In this document: one piece after another, positions 1 to 9,100 of the stretch
Numbering within the stretch: position 1 is the first letter of the stretch
How the letters are laid out: the number at the start of each line of letters is the position of its first letter
From: an uncultured Bacteroidales bacterium
Lineage (GTDB): Bacteria > Bacteroidota > Bacteroidia > Bacteroidales > UBA932
Assembly: GCA_900320185.1 (NCBI GenBank)
Contig: ONRD01000022.1
Location: 1-35,385, forward strand
Length of the DNA stretch: 35,385 nt
Reading direction: 5' to 3'
Program-made: the position numbers and the translations under genes
The notes under the pieces: generated by a model
The model's input: only the letters and a program-made list of their open reading frames with translations
Databases searched by the model: none
What the model was told of the DNA's origin: nothing

Positions 1-122
1 CTCTAGTCAGATCCCGGCAGCTTAATTCCTAAAGAAATCAACGCTCTCGTTTCGTTCTCGGTACTTTGTTGTACTTCCTTCAGTCTTTTCAATGAACTTT
101 TTTGGTGCCCCTTTTCAGAAGC
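1..122 (-). other. Probable rRNA operon leader, 16S gene just beyond the left edge
   Basis: The transcript from the promoter at 128-158 would begin with a short hairpin-like segment and then a run containing GTTCATTGA, AAGACTGAAGG and AAGTACAACAAAGTACCGAG, with no open frame starting downstream of the promoter. From memory, this composition resembles the leader found in front of 16S rRNA in Bacteroidales. The last minus-strand bases of the window read CTAGAG, which could be the first bases of a 16S 5' end (AGAGTTTGATC). The 16S gene itself is not in the window, so this is an inference. Confidence 0.6.
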
Positions 123-127
123 GGGTG

Positions 128-158
128 CAAAGGTAGCCCAATTTTTCAAACTACCAAA
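128..158 (-). promoter_or_regulatory. Strong Bacteroidales promoter of an rRNA operon
   Basis: On the minus strand there is a perfect TTTG (158-155), 19 bases, TACCTTTG (135-128). This is the best match in the window together with the tRNA promoter, which has the same spacing and the same -7 box. It points left, with a start near 121. An A/T-rich run lies just upstream (159-175), as is usual for rRNA promoters. That it serves an rRNA operon is inferred from the leader that follows. Confidence 0.75.
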
Positions 159-221
159 TTTTTTTTGATAAAAGTTTTCAACAAAATCATCAACCGAGGG
201 GCCTAAATCGATAAAATGAAT

Positions 222-251
222 CCCGTCCGGCACTCTTGCGGACCGGACGGG
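222..251 (-). terminator. Hairpin terminator of the ribose/nucleoside operon
   Basis: A perfect 9-bp stem, CCCGTCCGG (222-230) with CCGGACGGG (243-251), encloses a 12-base loop. On the minus strand it is followed by ATTCATTTTAT, a moderate T-rich tail. It lies 64 bases past the stop of the nucleoside hydrolase gene and separates that operon from the rRNA promoter. Confidence 0.6.
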
Positions 252-314
252 TTCCAGAAGTCGCGCAGTCCGAAGAGATCCGGTAGGAAGACACGGTTGC
301 GCGGAAGGCTGGAT

Positions 315-1361
315 TTACCTTGCAGGCTCCTTCGGAAGGATTTCCAGGAAACGGTCAAGCACGGCGGCCGCCTGGGTCGAATCGACGGTAAGGTAATAGC
401 GGTTGCCGGACTCCTGAGGGGTGAACCGCATTCCGCCGAGGTCGTTTGCCTCCAAGGTGCCTGGGCCGACGATGCTGAAGAGGGAGTTCTCGGGAGTACC
501 GAGCCCCTCTACCACATAGAGGAAGCTGGTGATGTCCCATGTCGGTTCGTCATAAGGCATCTTGTTGTAGACCTTGTAGGCTTCGACCACGGGATGCGCC
601 GTCGTCCAGGAGAAATCATTCTCTATGCTCGAACCAGGATAGCGGATGGCAATCCCGACCTCGAAAGGAGAATCGACTATCTTGCCGGGCCACTCGGCGA
701 AGAGCTTCTTGGCTGCGGGTATATCCTTTATTATATTATACTCGGGCTGGTTCTCGTTTGCCACGGCTCCCGCCATGGTGGAAAGAAGCGCGACTTTCTT
801 CTCGGCGAGTTCCTTGCCGGTCAGGGGAGAGACGTCGTCGGAGGGCGTGTCGAGCAGACGGGCAAGATTCGTGGAGAACCCTGTCGAGACGATGGTGATG
901 CTCCCGTCCTCCGCTTCGGAAAGGATCTTCCTGTAAAGGTCAACGGCAAGCGGGAGGTCGTCATAACCGGACATGGAACGGGCAAAGAGCGGCTTGCCTT
1001 CCGCATCCTTCATCTCGCAGACAGCCTGGGCATACTGGACTGCATCCTGGGAGCAGTCTGCCCCGCCGCGGACGACCCCGATCGGAATCCCGGGATGGCC
1101 GTACCACGTACAGAGGATGTCCGCATATTCAGCGGAGAAAGGACTCTCCTTGTTGAGCATGATCGCGACAAGGTCGATCTTGCCTTCGGACATGTACTTG
1201 AACATGAGGTCGAGAGCCATGGCATCATCGACGTCATTGCCCAGGTCGGTCTCGAAAATGACCTTAATGGGCTCCTGGGTGGCAACCTCGCTGCGGTTTG
1301 CGCAGCCTGTGGATGCGATGCACAGCGCGGCCACGGCCGCGGCGACGGACAATTTCTTCAT
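315..1361 (-). CDS. Nucleoside hydrolase family lipoprotein
   Basis: 348 residues. It has a lipoprotein signal peptide with the lipobox ending STGC at Cys20, so it is probably anchored in the periplasm or outer membrane. The N-terminal signature TDLGNDVDD (residues 38-46) is the calcium- and ribose-binding Asp cluster of inosine-uridine-type nucleoside hydrolases (family form DTDPGxDD). A second conserved Asp lies in the C-terminal TWDITS segment. The family hydrolyses the N-glycosidic bond of ribonucleosides to free base and ribose. Upstream on the same strand are a sugar permease and ribokinase, so the likely job is to free ribose outside the inner membrane for import. A 134-base gap to the permease leaves room for an internal promoter, but I see no good one. 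The exact substrate (purine, pyrimidine or another riboside) cannot be told from sequence. Confidence 0.88.
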   Translation of the reverse strand: MKKLSVAAAVAALCIASTGCANRSEVATQEPIKVIFETDLGNDVDDAMALDLMFKYMSEGKIDLVAIMLNKESPFSAEYADILCTWYGHPGIPIGVVRGGADCSQDAVQYAQAVCEMKDAEGKPLFARSMSGYDDLPLAVDLYRKILSEAEDGSITIVSTGFSTNLARLLDTPSDDVSPLTGKELAEKKVALLSTMAGAVANENQPEYNIIKDIPAAKKLFAEWPGKIVDSPFEVGIAIRYPGSSIENDFSWTTAHPVVEAYKVYNKMPYDEPTWDITSFLYVVEGLGTPENSLFSIVGPGTLEANDLGGMRFTPQESGNRYYLTVDSTQAAAVLDRFLEILPKEPAR

Positions 1362-1495
1362 ATTTCCTGATTATCTGGTTGCAATGAATATAATAAGGTG
1401 TGCAGCGGCCGCCATGCACCGGAAGGCCGGGTTCCGCATGGCTGGCAAACGGCGTCACGCGCCGGCTGTCGGCACGGCAGTGCTGCGGACCGGAA

Positions 1496-2515
1496 TCACG
1501 CTCCGGCGGCTACGATCAGCGAAAGGCCGGCCACGAAGAAGAGGAACATCAGCCCGAGGAGGGCATATACATTCTTCCCGGATCCCTTGAACTCCTTCCA
1601 GACGAAGACGCCCCAGATCGCAGCGATCATCGGAGCTCCCTGCCCGAGGGCGTATGAAACCGCAGGTCCCGCCGCCTTTGAAGTTATGTAGCTGAGCGCG
1701 GTTCCAAGGCACCATATCGCGCCTCCGAGCATCCCCACAAGGTGAGTACCGGCGCTGCCCGCGAAATACTGGCTGTAGGAGACCGGTTCCCCGACGAAGG
1801 GCTTCTTCATCACGACGGTGTTGAACAGGAAATTGCTGGCAAGGACGCCGAGGGTGAATATCACCGCAGCGGTGTAGGGAGTGGCGTACGGAGCGGCGAA
1901 CTTGGCTGCATCCGCCACTGCGTCGACGTTGCCCATACCCCTCATCACGAACGAAGAGAAGAAGGACATCAGCACCCCGGCCACCAGGGCCAGGATCACG
2001 CCCTTGCGACGCTCCGCCCCGCCCACGTCCGAGCCGCCTTTCTTGCCGGACGCGATACCGTTGCAGACAATGGCCACCACCACAAGGGCGACTCCTGCGG
2101 CCAGGAGGACGGGATTGCCGGTGTGGTTCACGATGTAATTGTTGGCAACTCCCAGCACAAGCGCAAGGCCGACCCCAAGAGGGAAAGCCACGGACATGCC
2201 GGCTATGGAAGTCGAAGCGGAAAGGAGGATGTTGGAAGCGTTGAATATGACTCCGCCCAGGAGTATCCAGCCCCAGTTGGCGGCCGAAACTCCCTTGATG
2301 TTCTGCAGGAACGGTTCGCCGTCATGGCCGAAACTGCCGAGAGTGAAGGCAAGAAGGAGGGCGAACAGGACCATTCCGATGACATAGTCCCAGTAGAAGA
2401 GCTCGTATCTCCAGCTTTTTGCAGCGAGTTTCTGGGTGTTACCCCACGAGCCCCAGCAGAGCATTATGACAAAGCAGAGGATGACTGCCAGTACGTAATT
2501 GTTGACGATAACCAT
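1496..2515 (-). CDS. GRP-family sugar permease, probably ribose
   Basis: 339 residues, very hydrophobic, with about ten transmembrane segments arranged as two repeats of five, as in the drug/metabolite transporter superfamily. The first helix contains the LCWGSWGNTQKL segment, like the WGS signature near the start of glucose/ribose porter (GRP) and RhaT-type permeases. A polar, Gly-Lys-rich loop (near GKKGGSDVGG) marks the cytoplasmic middle. The members known import monosaccharides by cation symport across the inner membrane. It lies between ribokinase (91 bases upstream) and a nucleoside hydrolase (134 bases downstream) on one strand, which makes ribose the likely substrate. That assignment rests on context rather than on residues. 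An L-rhamnose-type permease is the main alternative. Confidence 0.82.
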   Translation of the reverse strand: MVIVNNYVLAVILCFVIMLCWGSWGNTQKLAAKSWRYELFYWDYVIGMVLFALLLAFTLGSFGHDGEPFLQNIKGVSAANWGWILLGGVIFNASNILLSASTSIAGMSVAFPLGVGLALVLGVANNYIVNHTGNPVLLAAGVALVVVAIVCNGIASGKKGGSDVGGAERRKGVILALVAGVLMSFFSSFVMRGMGNVDAVADAAKFAAPYATPYTAAVIFTLGVLASNFLFNTVVMKKPFVGEPVSYSQYFAGSAGTHLVGMLGGAIWCLGTALSYITSKAAGPAVSYALGQGAPMIAAIWGVFVWKEFKGSGKNVYALLGLMFLFFVAGLSLIVAAGA

Positions 2516-2606
2516 TTCAGTATTATTAATTTATTGATTCGATGCAAAAAATGCTTCATTTTCTTGATTCCATGCCCAAGAATATGCATCCCGGCTCCTG
2601 CCTCAC

Positions 2607-3527
2607 TCACCTGGACCTGAGGCGGAGAAGCGCTTCGGTCTCCTCGCGGCTCGGTATCGCGGTCTGCGCTCCCATCTTCGTAACGGACAGGGCGGACGCC
2701 GCGCTGGCGAAGAGAGCGGCCTCGTCAAGTGACTTGCCTTCCGCAAGCGCTACGCAAAGGGAACCGCAGTAGGTATCCCCCGCTCCGGTGGTGTCGACCG
2801 CATCGACCTTGAAGGCCGGCACCATCCTCGGCTCACCGCCGTCAAGGATGAGCGACCCCTTGCCGCCCATGGTCACTATAAGGTTGCCGACTCCCTTGTC
2901 CTGAAGGACCCTTCCGGCCCTGGCGGCCGATGCGGCGTCGCGGACTTCGACCCCGGAAAAACCGGAGAGTTCGGTCTCATTGGGGATGAACAGGGAAATG
3001 TATCTGAAAAGCTCTTCGGGAAGATCTGAATATGGAGCCGGATTCAAGACCACCATGGCCCCAGCCTCGCGGGCGGTCCTGGCGCATTCGAGCACGGCCG
3101 GGACGGGAATTTCCAACTGCATGAGGAGGATATCACAGGACCTGAGGGCCTCCCTGCTCGCTTCGATGTCACCGGGAGTGAAGTCCAGGTTGGCACCGGA
3201 TGCCACGACGATGCAGTTCTCGGCATCCTTGTCTACGGTGATCAGGGCCACACCGGAAGGCTTTCCGGAACGGATGACGCCGGACACGTCTATCCCCTCA
3301 TCCTCATAATGACGCAGCGAATTGTCGCCGAACATGTCCCTTCCTACCTTGCAGATGAAGGAGACGTCTCCCCCGGCCCGCTTGGCGGCTACGGCCTGGT
3401 TGGCGCCCTTGCCGCCTGCGCTCATGGTGAACTCGCCTCCCAGCACGGTCTCCCCTGGAGCTGGCATCACCGGGGTCTTCACCGTCATGTCGGTGTTGCT
3501 GCTGCCGACAACAAGTATCTTTTTCAT
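2607..3527 (-). CDS. rbsK: Ribokinase (PfkB family)
   Basis: 306 residues. It phosphorylates ribose to ribose 5-phosphate with ATP in the cytoplasm. The protein opens with KKILVVGSSNTD and carries both PfkB signatures: GGKGANQAVA (residues 38-47) binds the sugar, and DTTGAGD (245-251) holds the anion hole and the catalytic base Asp251. The NPAP (162-165) and NETE (183-186) segments are typical of ribokinase rather than fructokinase. A longer frame reaches back to 3605, but the good promoter at 3555-3585 starts transcription near 3548, so ATG 3527 is chosen. It is the first gene of a kinase-permease-nucleoside hydrolase operon. Confidence 0.93.
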   Translation of the reverse strand: MKKILVVGSSNTDMTVKTPVMPAPGETVLGGEFTMSAGGKGANQAVAAKRAGGDVSFICKVGRDMFGDNSLRHYEDEGIDVSGVIRSGKPSGVALITVDKDAENCIVVASGANLDFTPGDIEASREALRSCDILLMQLEIPVPAVLECARTAREAGAMVVLNPAPYSDLPEELFRYISLFIPNETELSGFSGVEVRDAASAARAGRVLQDKGVGNLIVTMGGKGSLILDGGEPRMVPAFKVDAVDTTGAGDTYCGSLCVALAEGKSLDEAALFASAASALSVTKMGAQTAIPSREETEALLRLRSR

Positions 3528-3554
3528 AAGCTTGGCTTGATTTGTTTGTGAATC

Positions 3555-3585
3555 CAAACTTAAGAATAAAAATCCACATTTCAAA
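3555..3585 (-). promoter_or_regulatory. Promoter of the ribokinase-permease-hydrolase operon
   Basis: Minus-strand TTTG (3585-3582), 19 bases, TAAGTTTG (3562-3555). Both boxes match the Bacteroidetes housekeeping consensus. The predicted start near 3548 gives a leader of about 20 bases to ATG 3527. Confidence 0.7.
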
Positions 3586-3675
3586 CGGGCAGTTGGACTG
3601 CACATCCGCCCGATCCCTCACACGGCGATGCTTCTCCCTCGAACCTTCCGCTCCGCCGGTTCCATCGCCTGGTAT

Positions 3676-3798
3676 GGTCGAAGCGGTGTTGTCCTTCGGA
3701 CCTTCCGCTCCGCTCCATCCCCCCACGCCTGGCGGCGCGGTGCCTCCCGCTTACGGCCGCGGGTGGCCAGGGTCCTCTGGACAACACTGCTTGCGACC
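3676..3798. repeat. Palindromic intergenic repeat, copy A
   Basis: About 123 bases bounded by imperfect inverted repeats. The left arm, GGTCGAAGCGGTGTTGTCC (3676-3694), mirrors the right arm, GGACAACACTGCTTGCGACC (3779-3798). The interior carries CTTCCGCTCCGCTCCATCC and CGGGTGGCCAGGGTCC, which recur almost unchanged near 34.7-34.9 kb. Short frames can be read through it, but they follow the repeat and not codon constraint. It could be a non-coding mobile palindrome (REP- or MITE-like). Confidence 0.75.
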
Positions 3799-3827
3799 CG
3801 GCACACACGCTTCATCTCTTCCATACA

Positions 3828-3850
3828 GGTCAGGCGGAGTCCGCCTGACC
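3828..3850. repeat. Perfect 11-bp palindrome beyond the groEL terminator
   Basis: GGTCAGGCGGA (3828-3838), one central base, TCCGCCTGACC (3840-3850). It lies just past the T-tract of the groEL terminator, so on the minus strand it forms a second hairpin in tandem. Its role is unknown: perhaps a back-up stop or 3'-end protection. Confidence 0.5.
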
Positions 3851-3855
3851 GGAGC

Positions 3856-3895
3856 AAAAAAAAAGAAGGCGACCGATAATCACTTATCAGTCGCC
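3856..3895 (-). terminator. Intrinsic terminator of groES-groEL
   Basis: Stem GGCGACCGATAA (3868-3879) with TTATCAGTCGCC (3884-3895), tetraloop TCAC on the plus strand. On the minus strand it is followed by TTCTTTTTTTTT. It lies 63 bases past the groEL stop. A sister copy with the same loop ends the OmpA-like gene at 16362-16398. Confidence 0.88.
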
Positions 3896-3958
3896 CTGCT
3901 TTATTGTCATGGCTGGTTCGGACCCCGCCGATGCCGACGGACTCCGTAAACCCGGCCG

Positions 3959-5864
<1,906 letters not shown>

Positions 5865-5933
5865 GATTATTGATGCTTTTAAATGTTATTGTCATCCTGC
5901 TCCCCGGACTTTCCGGAGGCACGGTGGAGAAAT

Positions 5934-5965
5934 CAAAGGACGTGCCACTCCAAAGGCATGACAAA
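5934..5965 (-). promoter_or_regulatory. groS: Candidate groES promoter (weak match)
   Basis: Minus-strand TTTG (5965-5962), 20 bases, GTCCTTTG (5941-5934). The -33 box is perfect but the -7 box keeps only its TTTG half. No CIRCE inverted repeat (TTAGCACTC, 9 bases, GAGTGCTAA) lies between 5865 and 6137, so HrcA-type control is not supported. Confidence 0.3.
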
Positions 5966-6010
5966 TTGTCACCCATGAATATCATAAGGCAAAAAGGCAG
6001 GCGAAAAAGG

Positions 6011-6041
6011 TTGGCATTACGAAGAACAATGACTACCTTTG
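6011..6041 (+). promoter_or_regulatory. Promoter of the macroglobulin-pbpC operon
   Basis: TTGG (6011-6014), 19 bases, TACCTTTG (6034-6041). The -7 box is perfect and the -33 box has three of four bases. The predicted start near 6048 gives a leader of about 90 bases to ATG 6138. Confidence 0.6.
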
Positions 6042-6137
6042 AAGAATATACCGTACGGCCCGTCTGCCGGCTTCCGCGGCACGGCGGCCGTGGCTGGACG
6101 GGAAGGATCATCCACTCGCTGAAAGACCTGTCAAACC

Positions 6138-9100
6138 ATGGAAATGAAATCATATTCAAAGGCCATCGCGGCCATCCTCGCAATCGCAACCCTCGCCGTC
6201 GCAACCGTCTCCTGCAGCAGGTTCGGCAAGAGCAAGGGGCAGAGCACCGAATTCGCTGCCTTCATCAAAGCCTACACCGGAGGCATAATCTCAGACAAGT
6301 CAACCATCCGGGTCGAACTGGCCACGGACATCCCGGACGCCGTACCGGGAGCCGACATCAAGGATGGCATCCTGAGTTTCACCCCGAGCATCAAGGGAAC
6401 CACCCGCTGGCTGTCACGCAGCACCATCGAGTTCATCCCCGAGCCCGGCGCCCTCAAGAACGGCCAGTCCTACACCGGCAAGCTGCGCCTCGGGAAAATC
6501 GAGAAGATTGCCGACAGGAAGTTCAAGGTATTCACATTCAAGTTCATGATAGCCTTGAAAGAGGCTGTCCTCTCCGTGAATACGGCGACCATCACATCTT
6601 CTTCACCCGAATCAGCCTCCGTCGACGGCACGGTAGCTTTGACCGAAGAGCTCCCGCTGGAAAAGGTCCGGGAGATGGTCCAGTTCGACTTCCACGACAA
6701 GTCGGCCGAACTGAGCGTCACACCGGGGGCGGACCCGTATCATTTCCACTTCGAGATCATCGGCCTGTCGAGGGACTCCAGGGACAGGAAGGTGAAAGTC
6801 TTCATGAAGCCCTCCGACACCGGGTTCGTCACGGACTCGAAGGTTGAGGCCGTCGTGCCCGGAAAGGGAGCATTCAAGGTGCTGCAGGCGGAAAACAACG
6901 AAGGCGAAGAGCCTTTCATCGACATCTGTTTCACAGAGCCGCTCGCCGACGTGGATGACAACTCCGGACTCTTCACCCTCACAGGAGCGGGCCAGACCTA
7001 TGTCCAGGCCGAAGACAACCATGTGCGGGTGTTCTACGAAAACGCCGGGGAAGACCCGCTCCAGCTGACCGTTTCAGGAGCCGTCAAGTCCTTCGAGGGC
7101 GTCAGGCTGGATGCCGACTTCACAAAGAGGTTCGCCTCGTCCCAAGGCAAGCCGGCCGTCGAGATACCCCTCACAGGGACGATCCTCCCCAATGCCAAGG
7201 AGCTCATCCTCCCGTTCAGGGCAGTCAACCTGAAGGCCGTGGACATCAGCGTGATCCAGATCTACGAAGAGAATGTCCTCATGTTCCTCCAGGACAACGA
7301 CCTTGGCGGAAGCAATTCCCTCAGAAGGTCCGGACGCCTTGTGTACAAGAGGTGCATCCCCCTCGATTCGGACCCTTCCAAGAACCTGCACAGGTGGCAG
7401 GATTTCTCGGCGGACCTTTCAGGTCTCTTCAAGCAGGAGGCCGGCGCGATCTACCGCATCAGGCTGTCCTTCAAGCAGGAATATTCAATCTACGGGAGCA
7501 ACGACGAATTCAGGAGCGGGATCCCTTCCGGCAAGATGGTGGAAATCTCTTCCGAGAACGTCACTGCCGAAGATGACGATACCTGGGACAGCCCCTACCC
7601 CTACTTCTACGAGAACTACATAGACTGGGACAAGTACGTCTGGGAGGATAGGGACAATCCGGCAAAACCCACATACTACATGGAGGAGGACCGCTTCCCC
7701 GCCGTCAACCTCCTCACCTCGAATCTCGGAGTAATCGCCAAGTACTCAGGCGAAGACAAGATCTGGGTCAGTGTCAGCGACATCCTGTCCACGGAACCGG
7801 TGTTCAATGCGGAGCTCTACGTCTACAGCTACCAGCTCAAGGAAATCGGCTATGCCAAGACCGGCACTGACGGAATGGCAGAGATTTCAATCTCAGCCAA
7901 ACCGTTCGTCGTGGTCGCCAAACGGGGCGGAGCCACCAGCTACCTGAAGGTAACTGAAGGCAATGAAAAGCAGCTCAGCCGTTTCGATGTCGGAGGGAAG
8001 GTCCTCGACAAGGGCCTGAAAGCCTTCATCTACGGAGAAAGGGGCGTATGGAGGCCGGGCGATACCCTCCACGTAACCATGATCCTCGAAGACAGGGACG
8101 ACAAGCTTCCCTCCACGCATCCGGCAGTCATGGAGCTCTACGCTCCGGACGGCAGTTTCTACAGCAAGATGGTAAACGGCAGCGGCAAGAATGGTTTCTA
8201 TGTCTTCTCCATACAGACGAAGGCCTCGGACCCCACTGGTTCCTGGAACGCTTATTTCAAGATCGGCGGGGCAACCTTCCACAAGTCGCTGAGGATCGAA
8301 GATGTCAAGCCGAACAGGCTGAAGATCAGCAACAGCCTGACTCAGGAGAGTGTGAGCGCCGGTGCGACCGTACCAGTGACGATAAAGTCATCCTGGCTCA
8401 CGGGGCCGCCCGCCTCCGGCCTTACGGCCAAGGCCGCAATGACCTTGAGAAGAGGTCCCGGCACATTCAAGGGATTCGAAGGCTACAACTTCGTCAATCC
8501 CCTGTCGCATTTCGACAAGAGCGAGCATGAGATACTCAGCACGAGGCTCGACAAGGAGGGCGCTGCCACCACTAAGGTGACCATGCCATCTGCCACCGAC
8601 GCCCCCGGAATGCTGCTGGCCGACATCGTCACTTCCGTGGAGGAACAGGGCGGCGACCTGAGTTTCAACACTGTCACGATCCCATATTCACCATACCGGT
8701 CCTACGTCGGGCTGAAGATTCCCGTGCAGGAAGGCGGCAGTTTCCTGGAGACGGACAAGGACTACAGCTTCCCGGTGGCCGTAGTCGACAAGGAGGGGAA
8801 GAGGGTCTCCGGCGATGAGATCGTCTACGCCGTCTACAAGCTTAAATGGAGCTGGTGGTGGGAGAGCCGCAGCGAGGATCTGGACTCCTATGTCAACTCT
8901 ACCGCGGCCACTCCCGTAGCCAAGGGTTCGTTCATGTCCGGAAGCGCCGACGGTGCCATACCCTTCAGGGTGGATTATCCTGAATGGGGACGCTACCTGG
9001 TCCTCGCCCAGGACGTCACAAGCGGGCATGTCGCCGGGCAGGTCGTCTTCGCCGACTGGCCGGCCACGCGCGGAAGGTCCTCGAAATCAGACCCGGATGC

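Noticed and set aside
3-233. Minus-strand frame of 76 codons at the left edge
   Set aside because: It runs through a perfect promoter and an rRNA-type leader, and its start lies upstream of the promoter.
216-1370. Plus-strand frame of 384 codons
   Set aside because: It is antisense to the nucleoside hydrolase, whose motifs and signal peptide are clear. The long frame reflects high GC content.
3542-3949. Several 75-136 codon frames in the gap between rbsK and groEL
   Set aside because: They are translations of the palindromic repeat and the groEL terminator. Composition follows the repeat on both strands.
5865-6137. CIRCE operator or heat-shock inverted repeat ahead of groES
   Set aside because: No TTAGCACTC/GAGTGCTAA pair is present in the gap.
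5870-6847. Plus-strand frame of 325 codons overlapping the macroglobulin start
   Set aside because: Arg- and His-rich out-of-frame translation of the macroglobulin gene. It begins upstream of that gene's promoter.
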